A DNA stretch of 64,000 bases from Marasmius tenuissimus. Its lineage: Eukaryota > Basidiomycota > Agaricomycetes > Agaricales > Marasmiaceae. Location of the stretch: assembly GCA_029532415.1 (NCBI GenBank), contig JAQOTA010000046.1:1302001-1366000 (forward strand), in the 5' to 3' direction. The notes below the pieces were generated by a model. The model saw only the letters and a list, made by a program, of their open reading frames with translations. It was not told the DNA's origin and ran no database searches. A program made the translations under genes and the position numbers. Every line of letters begins with the position of its first letter. Positions within the stretch are counted from its first letter, which is position 1. Below, piece after piece: positions 27,401 through 39,742 of the stretch.

Positions 27401-28193
27401 CGCCTCGACGATAGCTGGCTGCCCAGACACTGTTACACATCTCTCGTCGGTGACAGCAGTTACGAAGAGTCTGTTGAGACGGGGTTCGACTTCCTGGTGG
27501 TTACAGCCAAAATGTTAGTGCGGGTTCGAATCGCCGAGGGGAATCAGATCAACATACATGCCCTTGAGAAACACGGAAAGCCAAAGCCTCTTTCTCGACT
27601 ATGCTGCGATCTAGGCCAAGGCAGACGACACTCCAAGGAAAGGACGGACCAGACCCTTGGCAAGAATCTAATACGAATCGTTGGCATCTGATGCCAATCA
27701 ATAGCGCCAGGCGGTATATCTCGACCGCATGTGTTAAAAAGGTGCTGGTATCTGGCGATGTGGCCACCAAGTAGGCAGGAAGAATACCAGAAGAGAATCC
27801 CAGAAGGCTGGTAGCCCTGGTTGTTGTCGGTAAGTGAGAGAAGCCTCCGTTAGTCGACGACTCTGAATACGCCAAAAACCGAAGACTTTGAACGAGGAAT
27901 AGGGTTGAGTTCGCGAAGATAGGGTTATGAAGATCGGCCCTGATGCGGGAATATGAGAGGATGTCGGAAGCAACATTGAAATCGCTAAGACCAATCCCTA
28001 ATTTCAAACGCTCAGGGGGACTGAGATTCCCGAACTCAGAACGGAACACCTGAAAGCATTCATCCAGTAGAGAAGCACCCGAAGGACATTTAGAGTCTGA
28101 CAAAGCCAGTGATAGTGCTTGTGGGCTGGTCGAAGCTGCAGTACCTTGGCCTGCAAAAACGAAGAGTTGAAGGGACTGTTGGGGGGGATCCAT
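21430..28193 (-). CDS. Non-reducing polyketide synthase (SAT-KS-AT-PT-ACP-ACP-TE)
   Basis: Iterative type I PKS, probably making an aromatic tetraketide-type product of the orsellinic acid kind, as basidiomycete NR-PKSs of this layout do (inferred). Eight exons: 28193-27558, 27493-26843, 26774-26453, 26403-26219, 26163-24935, 24877-22071, 22022-21535 and 21480-21430, joining to 2,122 aa. SAT: GFSSG at the nucleophile position. [10 protein letters not shown] (Cys about 564), [28 protein letters not shown] (Ser about 1008). PT: His in GHSVGG (about 1325) and Asp in FMDSILH (about 1512). Two ACPs: GVDSL (about 1682) and GLDSL (about 1804). TE: GWSFG (Ser about 1946), closing GNHFQPF. No reducing or methyltransferase domain is seen. 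Two introns (57 and 48 nt) are multiples of three without stops and split the AT and TE motifs. No tailoring gene is adjacent. Confidence 0.95.
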
Positions 28194-29361
28194 AATTTTC
28201 TTGTCTGTCGAGGGATAGACCAAGGTCAACAATGAGAATACTCGTTCAGCGAGAGATTTACAGTACCCGAGTTATCGCAGGGATCTAAGAAGCTGGAGTG
28301 CAGAGGGCGTAAACATTGAAGTGAGAATGGCTTCTGTATTTATGTTGTATGGTAATCCCACGCCCTCTTTACGTTCGAGCGATAACTGGGTTACTGGACA
28401 GCTAATTGGTCGCCAAATTATGAATGAACAGGAACCCGATACGCGGGGCGCCTCATCCCCCATTTAAGACGTTACTCACACGGAGACTCTTACAACGCCG
28501 ACGTTGCGCGTTGCCCCAAACCTTTTATCTTTCTAAACTTCACGTTGGAGAGCCCCACTAAATTCGAAGATCGCACAGAAGTTGCATTGAGTGGTGAGCC
28601 TGGTAGACCGTAGGACGTGAGAGGGCTGTTCCCTTTGTTGGTTTTCAGCAGACGCACGGCGTTGTACCACCAGCCTGTGCGTGTCTTCATTCCCGTACTT
28701 CTGGTATAACCCGCTAAACGTGTTTAAGGTCAAAATCTATACTTAAACAGTAAATACCCGGCAATCAGTACACAGGTTCATCAACGAAACGAACGAAAGA
28801 ATGCTTGGAAGCTCACTTATATATGTATCTCGAGTAAACGCTATCGGAACGTTATAGCCTATCAATTTATGTTTCAAGGACAGACAGCACGGTTTCGATT
28901 GATGCCAATACCTTGGTTTAGAGTAGTTGTTTTGGAAGTGGGATGTGCACGGGTAAGTGACCACGGACCTATTTCATGCCGACGAGTTCATGACTTCATG
29001 CAACACGTCTATCATGATCATGATGCCCGATGTCCTCGCCCGTCACACAGAAGCCGTGCAAAACCACAACCTATGACCTCCATCTACTTATGGCGTTCTT
29101 TTTTCCACGACCCACTCCCGGATGCCTAGTCATACCACGGTCCGCCAGCTAGTAGAGGAAATGTGAATAGCGACGAAGGACTGAAGGAAGAGTGGGCAGG
29201 TGGAAGCTCTTCCTAAAACCGCGATGATGGTTGCTGTCGAAGTGACGCTGACTTAAAGTTGTTTTCGCCACGTGCATCTTAAAATTTTCAGGGTTCTTTC
29301 GCGGCCGGCCCCAAAGCTCCTTCACACCCAAGATAACCAAAGATGTTTTTAGATAACTCAA
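28194..29361. other. PKS upstream region, nothing else recognised
   Basis: Presumed promoter of the PKS (minus strand) plus spacer to the tRNA-Tyr gene. No convincing coding frame or repeat. Confidence 0.4.
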
Positions 29362-29451
29362 CCGACCTTAGCTCAGTTGGAAGAGCACAAGACTGTAAAT
29401 GGTTAAATCCGCAATATCTTGGGGTCGCCTGTTCGAACCAGGCAGGTCGGA
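29362..29451 (+). tRNA. tRNA-Tyr(GUA) with short intron
   Basis: Acceptor stem CCGACCT/AGGTCGG with discriminator A, D-arm TAGCTCAGTTGG..AGAGC, anticodon loop CTGTAAA (GTA), T-arm GCCTG-TTCGAAC-CAGGC. About 17 nt between the anticodon loop and the 3' half of the anticodon stem form the intron, as is usual for eukaryotic tRNA-Tyr. Confidence 0.93.
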
Positions 29452-29735
29452 TATTCAGTCAATTGCTATTGGTATGTTTTTGACCGTATTGGATGCATTT
29501 TCGAGGATCGTCAGACCATAACCAGTTCACGTTGACCCACAGGGCAGATACTTTAAGCTTCACTGCCGAGGACAACGTACCATAGGTAAAGGCATCCATT
29601 TGGTACTGAACAAGTAGATACACCCGAAAGGTCCAATGTGACCCACATGCAAAGAAAAGACGAAACATTCCAGGGAAACGGCCTGTGACACTGCTACACG
29701 ACGAAATATGCTTGGAATCCAAAATGCCCGGGAAC

Positions 29736-32700
29736 TCATTTTTCCTCAATGAAGGAGAAAGGCTTAAGCGGCTAGAATGTGTAGATGAGGCTTGTTAGTT
29801 CCCTGTTGTTAGGTGCAACGATGTGACTCACATATCCCCCACCCTCGAAGTGCTTACTATTTCCTTCCACCCAGTGTAATCGGAGAGCGTGAAGGAACGC
29901 CGACAGCCCCTGTGCAAAGATACAATTGAATACGCGTTCATAGCTCCCGAGGAAGGATCGTTCACAAACTTACCTCCAAAACACACAGAATCGCTACGTT
30001 CGCACTAAACCAAACCAAGCCGCCACCAAAGAGGACTACCCAGCCCAAAATACCCTTACCGCCCGAAAACTTATCGAGCAATCCCCAAAGCACCTCTGTG
30101 AGCTGCGCATGAGCAAGAGAGAGAGCCCAAAGACGCAAGTAGGAGGCAGTGTGGGAGATGCAGTTGAGACAAAATTCAATGGTATGGATCACTTGATGTA
30201 TGAGTAGTTCGCTCATATCGTGATCCTTCGTGCGGCGAAGACATCGTCAGTCAAAGAACGATTTAGATTGATGGAACGTACAGTGTTGTGCGTATCCGTC
30301 TGGCCCTCTTGCTGTGTCTCAAGTACTCCTACAGGTCCGCCGTCGGCATCATCCATCGATGTGTCGGACTGAGACTCAGAGGGGATGGTGACATATCCGC
30401 CGCTCATCCCACGGCTCTGAGTTCGCTTCCACTTTATGTAGAGTGGCTTGCCTCCGAATATCACCGGCACACATAGTACCGCGACGAAAAGAAGCAACCG
30501 CTGAGCAACAGCTTGACCTCGGTAAAGAAAATACGGGCTATCGTGGTCGATGGCCAAGGTGGGTTGCAGAAACATGGCAATAAAGAGGTTCATTATGGAA
30601 GGGGGAGGGGTGGGTGACGTCGACCAGTCGATAGACCATTTAAGCAAGATGCAGAAGACGAGGTAACCAATGATAGAATACAGAAAAAGAATTTGAGGGA
30701 GAAAAGTGAGGTAAATCTCGTGTCGTCGTTTGAACCTCAAATGGTTGGGGATTTGAAGGCACAGAGCGAAGGTCATCTATCCGCTACGACAGTCAATGTC
30801 GACTCGTCTTGAATACACGCAATACGCACATGGGTCAATCCGAGTATAATCGACATTTTCATCTTGTACGAGTTCACGAACACCAAGCGATTGATGGCAC
30901 CGTGCCATCCAGGGTCCAAGCCGAAGGGATAGATATGACCAGTGAACTCTCCAGTAGTCTTCTTTCCATCGTCGGAAACGCGAAAGCTCCATCCTGAGCT
31001 GCCAAAGACATGAAGGGATCTGGAGAAGAAGTCGTTGTAAATGAGCCCGGTGTATAAGGAGAATGCTCCCATAATGAGAATAATATAGCGCCCTCTAGTC
31101 AGGTTCAAATACCGCGTTAGTGAGGATAGGACCTGGGCGTGGAGAGTACCCACACAAAGAACGGCTCAACGAGCTGCCCAGAAGACATGAGCAACGTCCG
31201 TCAATTTACAGAAAGAAGACTTACTTCTTTGTAGTCTGACTTCGCAAACGCCTTCATGAAGGTTCTCTCGTTCCGAACCATCCATATCGCGGCAAGAAGT
31301 ATGGTCCCTGCATGCCCCACGTCGCCAAACATGACCGCGAACATGAAGGGCAAAGTCACGATGGAGAAGAGCCCCGTGTTGATCTCCTGGTATGCAGCTG
31401 TGCCGTAGCTGTCCATAATTGTTTGAAAAGATTCTGTAAACTTATTGGTTCGAAAGAAGGTAGGAGGCGTCGCGGTCGTTCGAACTTTGTGTATCACAGG
31501 ACGAACATCGCTTCCTACTTCTTCCTTGAAGTCAAAGAGTATCAATCATTGGAACGAAAGGTACAAAGGGGCAACAAAACTTACAGCTGCAGTATGAATC
31601 GCCATCTGGATAGTCGGGATATCTCTTGTCGGTGCCCAACCCTCTGCTATCAACGTTCTCCTCCTCACATCATAATCGAAGAGATTGAGGGCTTCGTAGA
31701 CCTTCTTCTCCTTCCGAACGATTTCTTCCCAACCCTGTACTTCCCACGCGATCGAACGCAAAAGGTCCCTTCTTTCTGACACAGCGCCACTCAGCACTAC
31801 CTCCGTATCCTCTAGCTCCGCTGTAAGATCTTGAAGAGCAGCGGAACGCTGAATCGAGTCAGAGTTGATTGGATATAGACTCGCACCCATCAAATCGCAG
31901 ATTTTGGCGACCTTGGAGCCTAGAACATCGCCACTGATGAACACAATAAAAACACTCATGTAGCTTCGAGAGCCCAGGACTGGATCATTAAATGGCTCTG
32001 AAACGTCCAAGTACTTCATGAAGAGGTTTCCGCGTAATGAACGCCAGAGAATACGTTCGAGAGTTGACGCTCGCGAGCGGTCAATAACTCCCGCCACAAA
32101 TCTATGATGGACCCCATTTAATCGTCAAGGTACAACCAGACTCGACAGAGCGATTCACTCACTCGATAGTGAAACTCGATCCCTCTTGCATACCCACAGG
32201 CTGACTTTCCTGATCGCGGGGTTGCCAACCATGTAGCAGAAGTGGAGTATTTGCCGAATGCTGGTCCAACGAGTTCCTGACCTCCATCTGCATCGAAGGC
32301 TAGAATGAAGACGAACGGCGTCTCTAAACATCCGGGTGGCATTACAGGTAGACATGATATTCGCACCTGGTCAAAAAACACCACGGTCTCGCGTAGAACG
32401 AAAATCCTCTCCAACAATACTTTCTTCCTCTCCGCAAGCTTCTGGCAGCTATTGCTCATCTCAGTGAGTCTGACTTCGCGTTCTCGAATAGTCTCCTCAA
32501 GTTCGTCTAGCGATTGTGGCGAAAGAGGTCCTCTGGCGATTGGTAAACTGGTATCTTCTAACACCTGAACGGTAACTTCGTCGTTCTCGCGGCGAATGTG
32601 GTCCATAAAGAATCGAATTTGACGGCCTATCTCCTCAAAACGGCGGACTTCTCCGACAAAGGAGCGCTGGCTAGGGTTTACGTTTGGATTGAGCTGTATC

Positions 32701-32951
32701 GAAGAGAATTAACATCCTGGTACGCGAAGAAAGGGCGGGAGATAGGACGCACGTCTCGAAATTGAACAATACCAAGAACTCCAAGTGCGTGTACTGTATC
32801 GTGCGCAACCTCGGCTGGGACGAAGAGTTGTATCATACTCATCTCCTCCGAGCCTGTGGAAAGGTCAAAATCCGTCCGGGAACCCAACAAGTGCGATTGC
32901 TTGCGACTCACGGAGGGGATCTGGATAATAGTTTTCTTCGCTTTGAGGCAT
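29736..32951 (-). CDS. VPH1: V-type proton ATPase subunit a (Vph1/Stv1 family)
   Basis: Membrane subunit of the V-ATPase Vo sector, forming the proton half-channels in vacuole/Golgi membranes. Twelve exons: 32951-32912, 32853-32753, 32693-32367, 32299-32163, 32101-31585, 31524-31225, 31173-31154, 31094-30830, 30776-30282, 30225-29974, 29909-29832 and 29771-29736; total 855 aa, usual for the family. N-terminus: [20 protein letters not shown]. Middle: [15 protein letters not shown] and [11 protein letters not shown]. Then [27 protein letters not shown]. The key transport arginine is in [16 protein letters not shown] (about residue 765). End: [16 protein letters not shown]...SFIEEK. Exon 7 is only 20 nt and restores the expected EPFFVGRY join. 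It lies head-away from the PKS with tRNA-Tyr between; no functional link is implied. Confidence 0.96.
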
Positions 32952-34271
32952 CCCGAGCGATAGTAGAGAGAAATGGGTTATGCGTAAGAATAACCGTGTA
33001 TAAATACTAAACTTGCGATGACTTCCGCAGGACCGCAGTAGTATCAAAGTATGGTTATGTGGATGCCCAGCTGCGCATGGGTAGAGATTTATGTTGTGGG
33101 GTTGATGCAGTAAAGCTGCGGAAAAGGTCCCGGTATTGGTAGCGTAAATCATGACTACGATTCTGAGTGACTAGTCAAGACGGAAATGTAACTTGCCCCT
33201 AGTTTGTACCAGCGCATTTTGGGAGGAAAATCACGTAGCACACAATAACTGTGACCTGCACCCTCCCTGTCCCAACCACAAAGTTGTAAGAACCTCAAAT
33301 CCCGCTAAACCTCTTCCAATTCAGTACTGGGGGATCTCTGCCGGGCTGATCAATCCCTTCATTCGTATCCCCGACAGCAACTGGGGTTTGTTTTCGGTGT
33401 TGTAAGAATGGTTCGAACGTGTACCACAGGATCCGGGGACAAGATCAGGTGTATCACAATGGAGTCTCGACATTCAAGTCGAAATCCCTTCCTTAGTGAG
33501 CCCAGTCGGATGTAAGAATGAGAGTGCTGTCGATCCTGAGATTAGGAAGCCCGTGGTGTACCGTAGCCTGATACATAACTTCCTGTCATCTCCCGAGTGT
33601 GAATAGCACACCAAAACGTGTTCAACCTGCGATACGGTGCCATAGGATTAGCTCACAGCCTCATGAAATATTCTATCCGCCGCTGAATAGCTCAGCTCGT
33701 CGTCGACCGAGATATATTCTCGTGTATCCCTGGGCCTGATAGTGTGGACGAATCATAAGGCAAAATAGAAGATGAATAAGGGTAGAAAACTCACAACTTA
33801 AAGGAGGAGCCCTCTCTTCTCTTTTCGTCTGTGTTTGTGAGCTCAGGGTTGACCGTGTCGACAATGAGAGCGGCGAAATGGACGGAAGACAAGAGACAAG
33901 AGCATGGTGTTGGGTCGGAGTTTCAATGCTGTCCTCAAGCGCATTTTCCCAGGATCATCATGCATTATGCCTCATCATTGTACGTCTCCTCCCACGACCC
34001 TACTGGGAGGCTACAACTTGCTCATATGTAGTGGCCGGCTCGTAGAACTATGCAACAACCCCGAGTGAGGCCTAGGTGAGGCCACCTTTCTCCCCATTTG
34101 CTCCTGATTGTTGTATCCAAGTTCACTCACCATTGTTCGCTCTGACCCCCAACCGGCACCAACATCTGGGCCTCAGTTGATCTCGAGCGACAATGGGTAC
34201 CCACTCATATTAAAAGGTGGATCTGATTTTTGAGTTCTACTAACTCCTTTTCTCGCCCGAGATACGACTAC
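32952..34271. other. Intergenic, nothing recognised
   Basis: Divergent spacer between the V-ATPase gene and the gene at 34272. Only short open frames without motifs. Confidence 0.4.
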
Positions 34272-35160
34272 ATGGCAGTCCTTGCCATGCAATCTGGCAT
34301 GTCCGCTAGGCCACAACATATCGAACTGTCTTACAGGGAACAGCTTCGTCACTTTCTCACTTATGTCGAGGAAGAGGAAGCTTGCAATATGAGCAGACCC
34401 TGGTCTTTATCTTCGGTAAGTTCTATCCCAAGTATAGAGCCCAGAATTAATTCACGGAGCTCAGGAGCTCGAGGATACCCTCCGACAGACCTTCGAAGAC
34501 GTCAAGTTTGAATGGGAAGATCTTGACGGTACCCGATGGACCTCAAAAGACTCCTCACCCGAAGACAGATCCATCAGCCCCAGTAGGGAAGCGAGCTGTA
34601 GCGAGATCAGCCCACGCTCTGTCGTCACTGAGAGAGCACCAGCCCCAACAACTCTCGAACCTTCTCCCGTCATCTTCGACTCTACCGAAGCAAGGGTGCT
34701 CGGCAACCGGACCAACGGCCAGTGTCTCCAAAGTCGTACTCTATCCTTGACCTCGACCTCTCTACCAAAACTCAGTCGAACTTTCCAACTTCGAGACCTC
34801 CCCTACATCGACGGGGAATCCAGTAAAGTCTTCTCGAGGCCCTCGATCTTGACCACGAAGACGATCGGCGCAAACAGCCACAATGGGGAGAACTCACTGA
34901 GAACACCGTCGTGTCAACTTGGTCGTGTAATCTCCTTCCAAGGATCGGCTCCCGAACCTGACGATAGTCCTGATGTAACCGGGGCGTTCTCAAATTCGTT
35001 GAGCCCAGAGACTCCAAAACGTGCCAAGTCTAGCTGGGACGAAAACAGTCCGTTCAGGACACCGACTTCACGCCCGAAGCTCACGCGCACACCATCATAC
35101 AGACAACTCGATTTCGAGGATGACGAATCGGACAGGATATTTATGAGGTTTTTTGATTAG
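34272..35160 (+). CDS. Hypothetical Ser/Pro-rich protein (279 aa)
   Basis: Unrecognised. Two exons: 34272-34415 and 34465-35160, with a 49-nt intron (GTAAGT...CTCAG) joining SLSS to ELEDTLRQTFEDVKFEWEDL in phase. The body is Ser/Thr/Pro-rich (DSSPEDRSISPSREASCSE) and has a C-terminal series of SP/TP sites (SPETPKRAKSSW, SPFRTPTSRPKLTRTPS) ending in an acidic DFEDDES. Many SP/TP sites suggest phosphorylation, but no domain is visible. The frame is also open upstream of the chosen ATG, so an additional 5' exon is possible. Confidence 0.55.
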
Positions 35161-37481
35161 TAGTACGGATACGGAGGAAGTCTTCACCCCACAAGTACTC
35201 AGCAATTACATCGGCACAGTCGAGTGGAGGCGCTTCTAGCCTCCGTCGGAGGAGGGGTTGGAGAATGCTGAAGGGGAGGATAACGACGGGAAAGGATCGA
35301 TCGTTGCCGGAATGCGGAACCCTGCCCTTAGAATGGGTGTTTTTGGGGGACAATTTTTAGGAGATTCATAACTCATTGATGGCTGTAACATACTTTGTAC
35401 CGTATCGGATGTTCAATATCCCCGTACAATGAACCAGAACGCGACCAACGCGCTTTGACGCGTTCCTCGAGTCAGTAGGTACGATTATGGATTCGTCGCC
35501 TCTCGGTTGGACAGCCCGATTCGATACCACTACACGGAAAGGTATTGGTCGGCCGGAGCAAATAGTGAGAGGCCAGAAGAACAAGAAACTCGATCGAACC
35601 TCAACGAGCGCGTCAACTGGTCAAGTACGCGTTGATCAAGCGAAATATCGTCCCGGAAGAGACCGAGTAAATATTAGAACTCGCGAGGGTGAGCGAAGAA
35701 CACTACTTGCCTTCGGCCGAATCAAATCCAGAAAGAACATCGATGATCTCCGTGCCAATTTCACCACCTTTGATTCACCGGTCGGGATAAGACTCCTATT
35801 AAGAGGAGTAAACAAGAAGTACAGACCCATAAATTGCTAATCGTTGGCAGCCCCTTTGGTCTGCGAGGTAAAAAAGGCTTCATCGCCTGAATGCCGATCT
35901 GTCAGGTACCTAATGACGGATACGAGGATACAGCACTTCAAATAAGGTTCTGCTTCCTTGGTTATCAGGTGTAGTGCGAGATCCAACGTACCTCATTGTC
36001 CTCGTTGCTGCAACTACAAGAAATTGCTGCTTTTAGACAGGCCGCTTCGCGGTAAGATGAGATCGATTCGGGGCCGATTGACAAGACTGCCCACTAACAA
36101 TCTGTTCACAGTACATTTACTGAGCGAGCGTGCCTCCCCGAATCGTCTCCACATCATGGGGGGAAGCATTTTCGCGACTGTTCAACGGTTTCGCAATTCA
36201 TCTCAGAAGGACGTGAGGAGGGTTCGTTTCGCCGAGCAGGGCCGCACTAGACCAAATTGCACCCTTTATTAGGACAGGTGGAATGAGTACAATTGAAGGT
36301 CCCTGCGGAGATAACGAAGTGCCGGAGGTGCCTCCTGACAAACTCTGCCATAGTATCGGCAGTGGAAAGGTAGCGAAAGGTGGATGTTAATGTATGATGC
36401 TGCGTTGATAGTGCGCGGTCAGCGGTACGAGGCGAGATTAACATACTCTTCCACTGCCAGCGCATCAGCGACGAATCCTATCACATGATAGAAAGGAAAA
36501 ACGGAGGTCCTATAGCTACGTGAAGATGAGCCCATCCAAGAAGCCTCTTTCCCCGTCCGTACCTCAAGGAGACAACTCCACCTCCGCCATCTTGCCTGCC
36601 ACAGCAACTTGAACCGCCAAGGGGAGGGAGAAGGCCATGAATCCACCGCAATCTTGTCCAGCTTTCCTTTAGAGGGATGCGAATCCTACCACCGTTGTGT
36701 TACGGTCCGTCGCCGTACTTGAGTTATCTTTAGTACCTATATGAATCAATTGTTGACAAACGTAGAAGAAAGATGATGGTAGTAGAAACGGTAGTAGAAA
36801 CCAGACGCCTCGGCCTTTCCTCTCAAAGACCAGGGCGCAAGCCAAGGTTAGTGGGAATCGCAGTTGAACGTTATTAGTTAAAGGGGTACTTGTTAGTCTT
36901 GCTCGCTCTTCCTCTGAAATACGGCGAGACAATCGTCGGGTGCTGGTCAGTGTTGACTGGGACTCTTTCCTATGCCAGCGGAGTATGTCGCTCTCAATGG
37001 ACATCAAGGTTTCGGCATTCACCGAAACCCACAAGTTGATTGTGAGGGTAAAATTCAGAACGGGGAGATTACTGTTCGATTGATCTACTTTCTTCGTGGC
37101 CTTACGCCCTCTAACCGAAACTTTGAATGCGCTAAACGCGACCTTGACGTGTCCTTCGATTTCTAGAATAGGCACGATCATTCAAACTTGCCGGATCATC
37201 GATCATCGACCACCTGCCGAGAGGCGGCTCTCAGCCGAAGCGAAGTGGTGACAAAAAGAAAAACAAGTTCACGTTCGGAAAGAGAGGATATACTACTTTA
37301 CAATTGCATAGATCATAGGGTTCGCCCCCACTGCTTGCTCAGTGAGACTCCTGCTCCGTCGACTCAATTATCAACTTCTCATGGAAAGGGGATCTTGGCT
37401 TGATGCTACACTTGAACGGCAATGGTCGGCTGCATTGTTTTCTGCAATTAGCCCAGCGAACAGTTGATCAAAGGTGTTGAC
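35161..37481. other. Unresolved stretch without a recognised gene
   Basis: Open frames include 35487-35840 (+, 117 aa, Arg/Lys-rich), a possible two-exon piece on the + strand near 35974-36270 containing CPRCC with an intron-like GTAAGA...CACAG at about 36052-36111, and 36669-37181 (-). None shows a domain, so none is called. Confidence 0.3.
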
Positions 37482-38153
37482 TCACTGTTGAACCAGCGAT
37501 ATATACTCCACTCTGGGTTCAACAATATCCCCATTCTCGTCCAGCGCCTTCGATATGTCAAAGGCTGCGAGCATCGTGGCCATTGTCAGGTACATCGTCG
37601 AGAGTGCAAAATTACGTCCCGGGCAAATGCTACAAAAAAAAAGTGAGACTCTGAGAGGATGAGTAGGTGAGTGCATTACTCACCGGCGGCCAAAACCAAA
37701 ACCAACAGTGGCATCCCTAATTTCCGTATTGATTTTGCCGTCTTTGATCCACCGATCAGGATTGAATGTGTAAGGGTCTGGATACATCTTTTCGTCGTGT
37801 AATACAGCCCTGGAGACACCATAGTCTTAGCCGTCACAGAAGCCCTAGAAGGAATAATAGCACTCACCAAAGGTTCGGAACGACGGTAGAATCCTTTGGA
37901 ATTCTATACCCACGGTACTCATCCTCAACATGAATATAATGGACAATTCCCGTTGGCCCGATAGTCTGCCATCGCTGGACTTCCCGTAGAATCGCCTCGA
38001 GGTATATCAACGATTCCCGGTCGTGATGGTCAGGTAGCCTCCTTTCTCCGACAACTCGATCGATTTCCTCCTGCGCCTTTCGTTGGTATTCTGGGTAGAG
38101 TGTCATAGCTAAGACGAAGCTGAGAAGTCCCGTAAAGTTTGTGTCGACGCCGG

Positions 38154-39742
38154 CTATTGTATCGTGAGTTGTTAGCTATGAGATCTCACTATGAAAGTCA
38201 ATGAGGTTGAAATTCAACCAACTTTTGAATGAAATTCACAACCAACCTATAATTGGTTGATTCAGTTGGTTTCGTTCGGATTAGCCTACAATTCAAGCTA
38301 ACCAATTCAACCTAAATTTGAGGGATTATCAACACCCCTGGAGTCGGCGCCTTGACTCAACAGCACGACCGGCTTCTAATAACTAATGCACTAATAATTA
38401 CTTACAGGGTTCTACAAATTTCACAAGCTTTATATAACGAAGCTCAAGCGGACTTGTGCTTAAACAATTCCGTCGCTTGCATTGCCTTTTAAGGAAGTGC
38501 AGTTCTTCGGGAAATTCCGAAGTGGCTTGCCGCGAGCAACACACCAACCGCCGCCGGGCCCAGGGACACATCCAGTACGTCTGTCGCGTACGGGCGATAA
38601 CAAACTTGTTGCTCTGCTACCTTCAAGCTTCAAGTCTCGAGATCTCAAGTCTGGCTCTGGCTCTTGTTCTCTTCATCTCGGCATTTTGTACCTCTTGATC
38701 TGACTGGAAAATCTTCTCTTTGTTCTGTGCGCGACGGAATGTACACTGACGTCTTGCTCTCGGCTCTCTGGTGACGCAAACACGAAACTCGACGTCAAAG
38801 TCTTCAATTAATAGGTGACAGATTGAGGGTATGTTTTTTGCCCCTTCCTTGCGATCGTCAGACGTTGATACATTGAACAGGCCAGGTACCACCGAAGGGG
38901 AGCAGAGAAGGACAGCAACTTGCGGGGGCTTCAGTCGGGGACTCGGTTCTATGAACGCCTAGTATATGCTTGTTTCGTAGTGATAGACCTGAAAACATAC
39001 AACTTTGTGTCTATTCCGTATTGTCATTCACGAAGCGCATTCGAGTACAACAAGCTACTGACCTATTTCAATCAATTCGGATGTCACAGGTCACACGCCC
39101 CCTAGTATCCGAAATTTTTTCGGATGGTCACTAGGTCACAGGGGGGTCATCCGAAATGTTCCGAAATGTGACAAAATTTCGGGCGGCCCAGAAAAGCCAG
39201 AAAATCCGATTTTCTGCCATTTTTCGGCCCGAATCCGGTGCATTCTGCAAATTTTGACTGGCGGCGGCTGTCAGCCGCCGTGATTCTCCCTCAGCCTGCC
39301 GAGTCCCTTACAGTTCCATACGAAATTTCCGTTGGTGTCACCGGTCACCGACCTGCTATCCGAATTTACGCCAGAAAATTTTTCGGTCACACGGGAAACC
39401 CCATCCGAATTGATTGAAATAGGTCAGTACCTAAAAATGAAGGGAAAACAAACCGTTTCTAGTAGAAAAATTGAAGCCGAGACTGTTTCATGAAACAACC
39501 TACTTTTGACTGACTGTCAACCCTTGCGTGCCCTGGCGAGGCCGAAAATATTATAGGTTGAAGTGGTACGTTTTAGACTGCAATTCAACCTGCCTTGGGA
39601 TAGCCGTTATTTCAACCTACAAAGGTTGAAATTCATGAAGGCTCAGGTTGAAAATGATGAAAGGATAGGTTGAAGTCGGAGATTGGATTTCAACCTATCC
39701 CACGTTCACAGAGTCTAAGCAGAGATCGAGTGAGACACGTAC
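38154..39742 (-). repeat. Repeat-laden 1.59-kb P450 intron
   Basis: An intron between MYE and AGVDT, about 25 times longer than its neighbours (51-78 nt), with intact GTACGT donor and ATAG acceptor. Both ends are rich in GGTTGAA/TTCAACC motifs in both orientations (about 38205-38320 and 39555-39710), like the ends of an inserted repeat. A MITE is nested at 39058-39427. No protein-coding capacity was recognised in the rest. Confidence 0.75.
39058..39427. mobile_element. 370-bp MITE with perfect TIRs and TA target duplication
   Basis: The ends CTGACCTATTTCAATCAATT at 39058 and its exact reverse complement ending at 39427 continue to at least 25 bp (…CGGATG). Flanking dinucleotides are TA on both sides (39056-39057 and 39428-39429), as for Tc1/mariner-type insertions. 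The interior has palindromic ATCCGAAATTTTTTCGGAT-like sequence and no ORF. It is inserted in the repeat-filled P450 intron. Confidence 0.88.

Noticed and set aside
36669..37181. 170-aa minus-strand frame as a gene
   Set aside because: No motif, no splice signals that extend it, and an erratic composition.
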